Assembly (NCBI RefSeq): GCF_016950255.1
Contig: NZ_JACGFN010000001.1
Span: forward strand, 1,488,001-1,552,000
DNA from: Pectobacterium brasiliense
Lineage (GTDB): Bacteria > Pseudomonadota > Gammaproteobacteria > Enterobacterales > Enterobacteriaceae
Direction: 5' to 3'
DNA: 64,000 bases
Shown here piece after piece: positions 17,897-27,054 of this stretch; the first letter of the stretch is position 1; each line of letters starts with the position of its first letter. The notes under the pieces are model-generated. The model was not told the DNA's origin and did not search any database. It saw only the letters and a program-made list of their open reading frames with translations. Both the position numbers and the translations under genes were made by a program.

Positions 17897-19408
17897 TCAC
17901 TCCAGCGTGGGCATGACGAAGCTGCTGGTGTGGTGTTCCAGACGGACACTGGCGGGCCAGCGGCTAGTGACGGTTTTCATACGGGTGTAGAAGCGCACGC
18001 CATCATTGCCGTGGACATTCAGCGGCCCAAAAATGGAACGTTTCCAGCCGCCAAAGCTGTGGAACGCCATCGGTACCGGAATCGGTACGTTCACGCCGAC
18101 CATACCGGCCTGTACCTCTTCGCAGAACTGACGCGCCGTTTCACCATCGCGGGTAAAAATAGCGGTGCCGTTGCCGTATTCATGGTTGTTAATCAGCGTC
18201 ACCGCCGTCTGGTAATCCGGCACGCGTACTACGGACAGCACCGGGCCAAAAATTTCTTCCTGATAGATCTTCATCTCTGGCGTGACGTTGTCGAACAACG
18301 TCGGCCCGATGAAGTAGCCTTGCGGGTGCCCCTGTACGGACAGCGTGCGCCCATCGATACGCAGCGTCGCACCCTGATCGACACCGCTTTGAATATAGTC
18401 GGCAATCTTCGCCCGGTGCGGCGCGCTGATCACCGGCCCCATTTCATTTTCCTGCCCGTCAACCAGACCTGGCCCAACGCGCATTGCTTTGATCTGTGCA
18501 CTCAGACGCTGATGCAGCGCTTCCGTCGTGTCATCACCAACGGCGACCACCACCGACAACGCCATACAACGCTCGCCCGCCGCACCAAACGCCGCGCCCA
18601 TAATCGCGCTGGCCGCCATGTCCATGTCGGCATCCGGCATCAGGATACAGTGGTTTTTCGCCCCGCCCAGCGCCTGGCAGCGTTTACCGTGCGCCGACGC
18701 CGTCTGATAAATGTATTCCGCCACCGGCGTCGAGCCCACAAAGCTCACCGCCTGCACGCGCGGATCGGTCAGCAGAACGTCCACCGCTTCTTTGTCGCCC
18801 TGAACGACGTTAAACACGCCGTCCGGCAGACCCGCTTCTTTCAGCAGTTGCGCTAACAGCAGCGAGAGCGACGGATCTTTCTCCGACGGCTTAAGCACAA
18901 AGGTATTACCGGTCGCCAGCGCAATCGGGAACATCCACATTGGCACCATCGCCGGGAAGTTGAACGGCGTAATCCCGACGCACACGCCGAGCGGCTGCAT
19001 GAGTGAATGGCTATCCACTCCGGTACCGACATTCGCCGAGTGTTCACCTTTTTGCAAATGGGGAATACCGCAGGCAAATTCAACGACTTCCAGACCGCGA
19101 GTCACCTCCCCCACGGCATCGGAATAGACCTTGCCGTGCTCCTGTGAAATCAGCCGGGCCAGCGTATCCATGCGTTCTTCCAGCAGCGCTTTGAAGCGAA
19201 ACAATACGCGTGCACGGCGCAGCGGAGAGTGTTTTGACCACGCAGGGAATGCCGCCGCCGCGCTGGCAATAGCCTGCTCGACTTCCGCCTTATCAGACAT
19301 CACAACCTGGCGAATCTGCTCGCCCGTCGCAGGGTTATACACCGCGGCGTAGCGCTGGCTGTTGCTGGAGGCAATCGCCCCCTGAATGAAGTTAGATACG
19401 GTTTCCAT
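17897..19408 (-). CDS. iolA: Methylmalonate-semialdehyde / malonate-semialdehyde dehydrogenase (CoA-acylating)
   Basis: The 503-residue aldehyde dehydrogenase matches IolA/MmsA. It has TPFNFPAMVPMWMFP with the conserved Asn near 150, GGAKNH (248-253; a general-base Glu is absent in this subfamily, as expected for CoA-acylating members) and the catalytic Cys281 in GERCMAL. It converts malonate semialdehyde to acetyl-CoA and CO2, the last step of the inositol route. It starts divergently from iolR across a 327-base control region, with an operator-like site about 60 bases upstream of its start. Confidence 0.93.
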   Translation of the reverse strand: METVSNFIQGAIASSNSQRYAAVYNPATGEQIRQVVMSDKAEVEQAIASAAAAFPAWSKHSPLRRARVLFRFKALLEERMDTLARLISQEHGKVYSDAVGEVTRGLEVVEFACGIPHLQKGEHSANVGTGVDSHSLMQPLGVCVGITPFNFPAMVPMWMFPIALATGNTFVLKPSEKDPSLSLLLAQLLKEAGLPDGVFNVVQGDKEAVDVLLTDPRVQAVSFVGSTPVAEYIYQTASAHGKRCQALGGAKNHCILMPDADMDMAASAIMGAAFGAAGERCMALSVVVAVGDDTTEALHQRLSAQIKAMRVGPGLVDGQENEMGPVISAPHRAKIADYIQSGVDQGATLRIDGRTLSVQGHPQGYFIGPTLFDNVTPEMKIYQEEIFGPVLSVVRVPDYQTAVTLINNHEYGNGTAIFTRDGETARQFCEEVQAGMVGVNVPIPVPMAFHSFGGWKRSIFGPLNVHGNDGVRFYTRMKTVTSRWPASVRLEHHTSSFVMPTLE

Positions 19409-19735
19409 GTTTATACCTTTGTGGGTTTTGAGGAGACAAACGGCTGCTATCGGATTACAGTATATGAAATGAATATTCCATTTAACGTAAAAATAAAATA
19501 AATGTTGATTATTGTGATCCGCTGCGAGTTTTTATGTAAACTTGAAGACAGCCGTCCATAAAGGCAGGCGAGCAGCCTCTGAAAATAGTCTTATCGATAA
19601 AAGGTGTGCCGTCGGAAATGTCGTACAGATAAAACAGCCGTATCCAGAAATGAATTTTCTGTTCCGTTTCAGGCGCCAGTCATGACATCGCCCTAATGGG
19701 ATAGGTTCTTATACGTCTTTGGGAGATAACCCGAT
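19409..19735. promoter_or_regulatory. Divergent iolA/iolR control region
   Basis: This 327-base region between iolA (leftward) and iolR (rightward) holds no gene. It contains GAAATGAATATTCC (19466-19479) and AAAATAAATGTT (19495-19506); near copies of both occur ahead of iolG (15348-15361 and, on the opposite strand, 15151-15162). GGGAG (19721-19725) serves as the iolR ribosome site. Repression of both promoters by IolR is the expected arrangement. Confidence 0.55.
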
Positions 19736-20593
19736 ATGCCCATGGCAACCAGCCTGAGAGAATTACAGGAACAGATCCGCGAGCGTTATGATTCGCTCAG
19801 CAAGCGGTTACAGCAGGTGGCGCACTATGTGTTGGATAACACCAACAGCATCGCTTTCGATACCGTCGCAGTGATCGCCGAGCGCGCTGACGTTCCCCCC
19901 TCAACCTTGATTCGCTTCGCCAACGCCTTTGATTTCAGCGGTTTCAACGAAATGAAACAGCTATTCCGTATGAATCTGGTGGAAGAAACCGCCAGCTATA
20001 CTGACCGAGCGCGGCTGTTTCGAGCGATGGAAGCTGACGCCGTGCCAGAAACGCCGCTGGATATTCTGCATGAGTTTGCCCGCTCAAACGCGCAGGCGAT
20101 GCAACAGCTAGCAGCACGTACCCCACAAGAGGATCTGCAAAAAGCCGTCGATTTGCTGGCTCAGGCGGAAACGATCTATATCGTCGGGCTACGGCGTTCG
20201 TTCAGCGTCGCCACTTACCTCACCTATGCGCTTAGTCATTTGGAAAGCAGCCCGATTCTGGTTAACGGGTTGGGAGGCATGTTTCGCGAACAGCTCAGCC
20301 GTGTCAGTTCACGCGATGTGGTGGTTTCCATCAGCTTCTCGCCCTATTCACAGGAAACCGTGATGGTCAGTGAGATGGCCGCGAAGGCCGGCGCGCGGCA
20401 AATCGTGATTACCGACAGTCAGATCAGTCCGCTGGCAACGCTCAGTGACGTTTGCTTTGTCGTGAAGGAAGCGCAGGTTGATGCGTTCCGTTCACAGTCT
20501 GCCACGCTGTGCTTGGTGCAATCGCTGATGGTATCGCTGGCCTACAGACAGGGAAACGGTGCAGATCAGAGTGAAAAACAGCAGCGCGGCTAG
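19736..20593 (+). CDS. iolR: RpiR/MurR-family transcriptional regulator of inositol genes
   Basis: The 285-residue regulator has an N-terminal RpiR helix-turn-helix domain (about 1-80, with the recognition region DVPPSTLIRFANAFDFSGFNEMK) and a C-terminal SIS sugar-phosphate-binding domain (about 125-265, with VGLRRSFSVATYLTYAL). It would sense an inositol-pathway intermediate and control the iol promoters. It is divergent from iolA, the common position for IolR in enteric and alpha-proteobacterial clusters. The first of two close ATG codons is better placed behind GGGAG. The regulatory target is inferred from position and shared sites. Confidence 0.87.
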   Translation: MPMATSLRELQEQIRERYDSLSKRLQQVAHYVLDNTNSIAFDTVAVIAERADVPPSTLIRFANAFDFSGFNEMKQLFRMNLVEETASYTDRARLFRAMEADAVPETPLDILHEFARSNAQAMQQLAARTPQEDLQKAVDLLAQAETIYIVGLRRSFSVATYLTYALSHLESSPILVNGLGGMFREQLSRVSSRDVVVSISFSPYSQETVMVSEMAAKAGARQIVITDSQISPLATLSDVCFVVKEAQVDAFRSQSATLCLVQSLMVSLAYRQGNGADQSEKQQRG

Positions 20594-20640
20594 CCGGAAC
20601 CATTTAACCAGCAGGACTCACAGAGAGGGAGAGCCATTTT

Positions 20641-20946
20641 ATGCTTAAAGTGATCGCACAGGATTTTATTAAGCCTGAGTGCATTGAGGCAGTCATGCCG
20701 CTGTACCGCGAATTAGTAGAGAAAACCCGACAGGAGCCGCTGTGCATCTCCTATGAGCTTTTTATCAATCAGAAAGATCCGGGGCATTTCACCTTTATCG
20801 AAACCTGGCCGGATAGAGCCGCGCTGGATATTCACTGTCAGACTGAGCATTTCCAGCGGCTGGTTCCGATGATCAATAGCCACCAGCGTGCCGAGTGCAC
20901 CTTCCTGCTGATGGATCCGTTCGACAGTACTCTCCCCACCGTTTGA
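20641..20946 (+). CDS. Small antibiotic-biosynthesis-type (ABM) monooxygenase, YgiN-like
   Basis: The 101-residue single-domain protein has the dimeric alpha-beta-barrel (ABM) pattern: an N-terminal strand LKVIAQDFIKPE, the CISYELF strand near residue 38, and FTFIETWPDRAALDIHCQTEHFQRL, where the His-containing helix is typical of YgiN-like quinol monooxygenases. Members oxidise quinols or handle small aromatic or reactive compounds without a cofactor; the substrate here is unknown. It starts 47 bases after iolR with a GAGAGGGAG ribosome site and is probably cotranscribed with it. A hairpin follows its stop. Confidence 0.8.
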   Translation: MLKVIAQDFIKPECIEAVMPLYRELVEKTRQEPLCISYELFINQKDPGHFTFIETWPDRAALDIHCQTEHFQRLVPMINSHQRAECTFLLMDPFDSTLPTV

Positions 20947-21272
20947 ATTAATCTGACTTTAGGTCGCAGGGCGGCCTAATATCGCCGCTATTCCCCCGCT
21001 ATTCTGCTTCGTTTCACGCCAAATTTTAATTCATTTATTTTGAACTAAAATCTCAATTTTTTCTCATTTAACATTATTCACAACCGGATAATATACGCAA
21101 ACCCGCAGATAACTGGCAGATTAACCGTTATCTCAGCAGGGTAATGAATATCAAACAAATTAAATAATTTGATAATCATTTAATGATTCTACCTATGCAC
21201 GCTTATCCTGGCCAACAACTACAAAGGATAAAAAGTGCGTCGGTAGAGACGGCTCTCATTCAGGAGGAATCG
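20947..21272. other. Noncoding region upstream of the orphan binding-protein gene
   Basis: The region opens with a hairpin (20959-20979: nine-base stem with one GU pair, loop AGG, no T-run) that may end the iolR transcript. The rest is AT-rich promoter-type sequence with a perfect 15-base palindrome at 21174-21188. An AGGAGG ribosome site (21262-21267) precedes the next start. Confidence 0.6.
21174..21188. promoter_or_regulatory. Perfect palindrome resembling a Fur 7-1-7 site
   Basis: AATCATTTAATGATT reads as a 7-1-7 inverted repeat. Together with GATAATCATT (21171-21180) it matches the right half of the Fur box well. It lies about 85 bases before the binding-protein start. Iron control would fit the family of the downstream protein, but the overall match to the 19-base consensus is only moderate. 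Confidence 0.4.
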
Positions 21273-22376
21273 ATGTTTAAACTAAAACAGGTGGTCGCAT
21301 TTACGGCGCTAATGGCGACGGCAGCGGCCAGCTATGCGGCAGTAGAGGCCGATAAACGCCCGATTAACGAGCTTTATCAAAATGCGTTACGGGAAGGCGG
21401 TATTGTGACCGTCTATGCGGGCGGTGACACGCCAGGTCAACAGGATGGCATCAAACAGGCGTTTGAAAAACGCTTTCCGGGCATGAAACTCAACGTCATT
21501 GTGGACTACAGCAAATTCCACGATGCTCGTATTGATAACCAACTGGCGACGAAGACGCTGGTGCCGGATGTGGTACAGCTACAAACCTTGCAGGATTACC
21601 CACGCTGGAAAAAAGAAGGCGTGCTGCTGAACTACAAACCTATCGGTTGGGACAAAGTATACCCTGCATTTAAAGACAAAGATGGTGCCTGGACCGGTGT
21701 CTTTGTCGATGCGTTCAGCAACGTAGTCAATACCAAGCTGATTGCCGAAAATGCCTGGCCGACAGAAGCCAATGACTATTTACGTCCCGATCTAAAAGGC
21801 AGCATTGTCTTAACCTACCCGAACGATGACGACGCCGTGCTGTTCTGGTTTAAGCAGGTCGTGGATAAATACGGCTGGGAGTATGTCGCTAAATTCAAAG
21901 AACAGAATCCGGTTTATGTTCGCGGTACGCAGGCTCCCGCAGACGATGTTGAAAGCGGTAAATCAGCGGCAACCTTCTCAACCGACGGCGCACTGGCTCC
22001 CGATCAAAACGCGAATTCGCGCTTCGTTCTGCCCAAAAGCGATCCGTTTGTTTCCTGGGCACAGCGTGCCGCTATTTTCAAACAGGCTAAACACCCGGAA
22101 AGCGCCAAGCTCTATCTGAGCTGGCTGCTGGATAAAGAGACGCAGAGCAATGTCTGGTATATGTGGTCGGTGCGTACTGACGTGGCACCACCTGCTGGTT
22201 ATAAACCTATCTGGGAATATAAGAACACCAGTCCACAGGCTTTTGCCGACTTCATGAGCGATCGTGCCGCGGTAGAGTCATTCCGTGCCCAGATCGGTTT
22301 ATATCTCGGCGAAGTGAAAGGTGAGCCGTCTCCGGGTAACCTGGGACTGCATCCCAAAGAAGCATTACCGCACTAA
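21273..22376 (+). CDS. Orphan periplasmic binding protein, AfuA/FbpA-like (family 1 solute-binding)
   Basis: The 367-residue protein has a signal peptide (MFKLKQVVAFTALMATAAASYA) and the fold signatures of COG1840-type binding proteins (IVTVYAGGDTPGQQDGIKQAFEKRF, then VVNTKLI). I chose the ATG at 21273 because AGGAGG lies five bases upstream and the signal peptide follows directly; the frame is open further upstream without such support. No permease or ATPase gene adjoins it; a terminator follows. It may use the distant iron-type transporter at 2.2-4.6 kb or another system, or act in sensing. The paired-tyrosine iron motif of FbpA is not obvious, so the ligand is open. Confidence 0.8.
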   Translation: MFKLKQVVAFTALMATAAASYAAVEADKRPINELYQNALREGGIVTVYAGGDTPGQQDGIKQAFEKRFPGMKLNVIVDYSKFHDARIDNQLATKTLVPDVVQLQTLQDYPRWKKEGVLLNYKPIGWDKVYPAFKDKDGAWTGVFVDAFSNVVNTKLIAENAWPTEANDYLRPDLKGSIVLTYPNDDDAVLFWFKQVVDKYGWEYVAKFKEQNPVYVRGTQAPADDVESGKSAATFSTDGALAPDQNANSRFVLPKSDPFVSWAQRAAIFKQAKHPESAKLYLSWLLDKETQSNVWYMWSVRTDVAPPAGYKPIWEYKNTSPQAFADFMSDRAAVESFRAQIGLYLGEVKGEPSPGNLGLHPKEALPH

Positions 22377-22424
22377 AGATTTTCCCCGCATGATGTGTAC
22401 CTAACACATCTGGCCCAGCTTTAG

Positions 22425-22466
22425 AAAAAGCCCTTATCGCCAAAAAAACGATAAGGGCTTATTTGT
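22425..22466. terminator. Bidirectional intrinsic terminator
   Basis: AAGCCCTTATCG (22428-22439) pairs perfectly with CGATAAGGGCTT (22449-22460) around a nine-base loop. The flanks supply AAAA on one side and TATTT on the other. It lies between the binding-protein gene (rightward) and a leftward gene ending at 22493, so it can serve both. Confidence 0.9.
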
Positions 22467-22492
22467 CACTTTCGGTGTTCAGCGTTCAGCAC

Positions 22493-22945
22493 TCATTGGC
22501 TGGTGGAAGACTGCTGTAAATAATCCGTCAAAAAGTGTTCTGGGTTACCCTGTTCGGACAGCGATTTGCTGTAACCAATGCGCACAGGCTGCGCCTCACC
22601 GGGTAAGTAGAGTTCGCCATATCCCTGATTCATGATCAGCACCACGAACTTTTTATGATCAACCTCTAGCCAATAGCGTGTCCCACTGGCTTGCTTTTCA
22701 ACGTTCATCTTTTGGATTTTGGTATTCCACTGATGATCGATACCGGTAATTTGTACCAACGCCGTGGAGTCAGCCGGCTCACCAATACGTAGCGTCCAGA
22801 CCTGCGCCCCTTCTGTGCCTTCATAGGCTTTGATCAGCGTCGCAATGGGTGGACGTGGCGTTTCTGCCGCAGCCACACGGGCAAATGAGAAGAGGCAAAT
22901 CAGTAGAATAAACAATCCACTCAATGTAGTTCGTAGCATGGTCAT
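22493..22945 (-). CDS. Secreted protein of unknown function
   Basis: The 150-residue protein starts with a signal peptide (hydrophobic LSGLFILLICLFSFARVAAA; likely cleavage near residue 27), so it should be periplasmic or exported. The mature part of about 120 residues is predicted to be mostly beta strand, with VWTLRIG, YWLEVDHKKFVVLIMNQGYGELYLPG and a short C-terminal serine/glutamine-rich tail. It has no cysteines that would form a disulfide. I do not recognise the family. It stands alone between a bidirectional terminator and the divergently placed cyclase region; AGGGA precedes the ATG. Length and good codon use suggest a real gene. Confidence 0.75.
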   Translation of the reverse strand: MTMLRTTLSGLFILLICLFSFARVAAAETPRPPIATLIKAYEGTEGAQVWTLRIGEPADSTALVQITGIDHQWNTKIQKMNVEKQASGTRYWLEVDHKKFVVLIMNQGYGELYLPGEAQPVRIGYSKSLSEQGNPEHFLTDYLQQSSTSQ

Positions 22946-23091
22946 GATTCAGTCCCTGTTTATGGCACCCGGTGCCCTGTAAAAATACATCGTCTATCGA
23001 TACCGACGATCCTGAATCCCCGTTAATGAGCAGGGAACAGAGTCTTGAATAGTATCACAACCCCCGAACATCGGCCTGTAGACTGGAATGT

Positions 23092-24153
23092 TCAAGCAAC
23101 TTCGGTTCGGCGGCGGCCTTTATTTTTTGCCCGATAGAGCGCCATATCCGCGGCCTTTAACCAGTCCATATATTGGACCATTTCCGGTGAAATCTCCGCA
23201 ATGCCGACACTGACAAACACCGCCAGCTGCGGGGTCTGGTTCAGGAACTTCAGCGACAAACTCTCCCGAATGCGATTCACGGCGTCCAGCGCCTCTCCCG
23301 CGCTGGTTTGCGGTAAAATAACGGCAAACTCATCTCCGCCGAATCGCCCAATGACATCCGTTTCCCGAAAGCCGGATGTCAGTTCACGCGCCAGCAGCAA
23401 AATCGCCTGATCGCCGACGTTATGCCCAAAGTTATCGTTAAAGGCTTTAAAATGGTCGATATCAAACAGGACTAACGTCGCCGTACGCTTATAACGCTGG
23501 CAAATATCATACTCATGCTTCAGCAGACGCTCCCAGTGATGACGGTTATAGAGGCTGCTCATGCCGTCATGAATACTGACTTCCATCAGCATACGTTTGT
23601 GTTCCGCCAGTTTCAGCGCGGTGGCATAGGTCACGTAGCCCAGAGAAATCGGGTAGATCAGCAACATCGGCAGGCAGGCATAAATCTGTATGGGTGTCGT
23701 ATCCAGCGAAACAGGCACCGCAAACAGCACAAGAGTCAGCGCGCAGCTCACACACAACAATACGATACCCTGCACAAACAGCTTTATCCCACCGCCAGCC
23801 GTACAGTTCATCCCAACCATCGCGACAATCAGGGCGCTGGGCAGAAGATTCACGCCCATAAATCCTATCCAGATGCCGCCAAATACCACATCAAGCAATA
23901 AATTACGCTTCTCGCACCGCATAGGGTCGCGTGACCGCAGGGACAACATGTAAGCAATGTGAGGCCAGATGAAGGTATTAAGAAAGAGCAGCACCCACAG
24001 TAGCGTAGGCACAGACTTGGTCATCAGGACCGAGGATATAAAGAGAGAACAGAGGATCGTACCGACAATCCGTGGAATATAGACTCGCTGGGAAAAGCGT
24101 AGCCCTGAGCGACGTACATCTACCGTCAAAAACATTGGCGGTGAGGCTGACAT
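23092..24153 (-). CDS. dgcC: MASE2-GGDEF diguanylate cyclase (DgcC/AdrA type)
   Basis: The N-terminal half is a MASE2 membrane-sensor domain with several hydrophobic segments, including RSGLRFSQRVYIPR and FIWPHIAYMLSLRSRDP. The C-terminal half is a GGDEF domain with the metal-site FDIDHFKAFND, an intact GGDEF motif (about residues 272-276) and an RETD inhibitory site five residues before it. It should make cyclic di-GMP from two GTP and be product-inhibited. Layout and the C-terminal GRRRTEVA closely match E. coli DgcC (AdrA), the cyclase that activates cellulose synthesis. I chose the ATG at 24153, preceded by GGGGG, over upstream TTG and ATG alternatives. It is monocistronic. Confidence 0.85.
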   Translation of the reverse strand: MSASPPMFLTVDVRRSGLRFSQRVYIPRIVGTILCSLFISSVLMTKSVPTLLWVLLFLNTFIWPHIAYMLSLRSRDPMRCEKRNLLLDVVFGGIWIGFMGVNLLPSALIVAMVGMNCTAGGGIKLFVQGIVLLCVSCALTLVLFAVPVSLDTTPIQIYACLPMLLIYPISLGYVTYATALKLAEHKRMLMEVSIHDGMSSLYNRHHWERLLKHEYDICQRYKRTATLVLFDIDHFKAFNDNFGHNVGDQAILLLARELTSGFRETDVIGRFGGDEFAVILPQTSAGEALDAVNRIRESLSLKFLNQTPQLAVFVSVGIAEISPEMVQYMDWLKAADMALYRAKNKGRRRTEVA

Positions 24154-24370
24154 AACGACCCCCATGCGGTTCACGAACAAATAGCGAGAAAAAAGAACAT
24201 TATGGCTGAAAGCCTGTCAGCAACAGTGAGCAATTTTTGAATTTATTTTGTTACATAACGAAACGAACTGATGCCGTAAGGGTTGGAGAGAGTAGCACGG
24301 ATGTTAACGGTAGCTGGTCTTACCCGTGACTTTCGTTCCGCTTATTGCCGTAGGGATATCCATCATGTTG

Positions 24371-25207
24371 TTAAGCTGGAGAAGGCTGCAACCGGTTGAT
24401 GTGAATAGTCAGAAACATGATCTCATCAGTGGTGAGGTGGCAGGCGTAATTTTTTTCCACATAGTCATACACCTTCATCGCACAGGTATAGGCCCGCGGC
24501 ATCAATTCGGTAATCCCCTGATAGATAGAATCATCACCGTGGTTCACGGTTTCCCGATTTAACAAACGCAGAGCGAAAAATTTCAGATGCGTAATCAAAC
24601 GCTGATAATTGAGAGAGTGCTCGTCAAACGTGATGTGAAGATCGTATTTCAGAATGGTCAGAATATCTTTAATGATACCCGCGCTTTGCATCGTGCTCTG
24701 CATGTCACTGTTATTCGTCGCATTCGCCAGATGCAGCGCAATAAACCCCGCTTCATCCTCCGGTAAATCGATTCCCAGCCTGCTGCGAATCAGTTCCAGT
24801 GCCTCTAACCCAATGGCAAATTCACTGCGATAGAACTGGCGAATATCCCATAACATCAGGTTCTTGATCGTCTGCCCTTTCTTATGACGTTGAATCGCAA
24901 AGTTGATGTGATCGCTTAAGGCCAGAAAGAGCGTGTCCTGCACATCAAGTCGCAGCGTTTTTTGCGCCAGAGTAATGATCTGCTGCGTGACCGCCAGACA
25001 GTCAGGTGGAATATCCGCCAGCAACTGTGACAGCACATCCGCTATGCCGTCGCTTTTTTTCACGAACTGGCTTTCAATGCGCTGCGGGTCGATAAGGTCA
25101 CCCACTTTCTTGCCAAAGCCGACGCCTTTGCCAATCGCCACAATTTCCCGTTGGTCATCTGCCAGCACCAGAACGGCGTTATTGCTCAGTATTTTTTCAA
25201 TGATCAT
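24371..25207 (-). CDS. BglG-family transcriptional antiterminator
   Basis: The 278-residue antiterminator has a CAT RNA-binding domain (residues 1-55, with IGKGVGFGKKVGD), PRD1 (about 65-170) and PRD2 (about 172-278), each with conserved histidines such as LSDHINFA and FLTIHINRL. It follows the phospho-beta-glucosidase gene on the same strand, 94 bases downstream, with a GGGAAGGC/GCCTTCCC hairpin in the gap (25230-25251). It probably relieves the terminator in front of that gene, in response to PTS-mediated phosphorylation by a permease encoded elsewhere. Canonical bgl operons place the regulator first; here it is last. Confidence 0.88.
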   Translation of the reverse strand: MIIEKILSNNAVLVLADDQREIVAIGKGVGFGKKVGDLIDPQRIESQFVKKSDGIADVLSQLLADIPPDCLAVTQQIITLAQKTLRLDVQDTLFLALSDHINFAIQRHKKGQTIKNLMLWDIRQFYRSEFAIGLEALELIRSRLGIDLPEDEAGFIALHLANATNNSDMQSTMQSAGIIKDILTILKYDLHITFDEHSLNYQRLITHLKFFALRLLNRETVNHGDDSIYQGITELMPRAYTCAMKVYDYVEKNYACHLTTDEIMFLTIHINRLQPSPA

Positions 25208-25301
25208 CGCATCAGCCGTCCTGTCTGACGGGAAGGCACGCTGGCCTTCCCTACCGTTTAGCGCCTCAACGTGATATCGACGAGACGTGTTGTTTCATTA
25301 C

Positions 25302-26793
<1,492 letters not shown>

Positions 26794-26840
26794 GAGACAT
26801 CACTGCTGTTATGGGTAGCACGCGATCGGGCTGGATTCAG

Positions 26841-26896
26841 GCAAAAAAAAAACCTGATACAAGCATGTCTGAATAACATGCGTCGTATCAGGTTTC
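26841..26896 (-). terminator. Leader intrinsic terminator controlling the phospho-beta-glucosidase gene
   Basis: On the leftward transcript, AACCTGATAC (26894-26885) pairs with GTATCAGGTT (26860-26851), with an upper GCATGT/ACATGC stem, followed by ten T residues. It stands upstream of the GH1 start, not after a gene, so it must be read through for expression. That is the arrangement controlled by BglG/LicT antiterminators. Confidence 0.85.
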
Positions 26897-26916
26897 GCTC
26901 AGGCCTTAGCCCGATC
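26887..26916 (-). promoter_or_regulatory. Candidate ribonucleic antiterminator (RAT) overlapping the leader terminator
   Basis: The transcript segment ending in GAGCGAAACCTGA resembles the 3' end of BglG-type RAT sites (GCAAAACC) and overlaps the 5' arm of the terminator stem, as RAT sites do. The 5' half (GATCGGGCTAAGG) matches the consensus only loosely. The overlap geometry is the main evidence. Confidence 0.5.
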
Positions 26917-27054
26917 ACGTCCTTCTTATCGGGTTATATCCGCTAACCGCCCCAGACTCAAACCGAGGTCGGGCGATCTGTGATGAATATCACCGATAAT
27001 TTCCTCGTCTGAGCAGGGGGTGTCCCCTGTGGCAGCGCTCTCAGGTATGCAGAC

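Noticed and set aside
19512..19525. CRP-like half site TGTGATC upstream of iolA/iolR
   Set aside because: Only the left half-site is present; the right half TCACA is missing at the proper distance.
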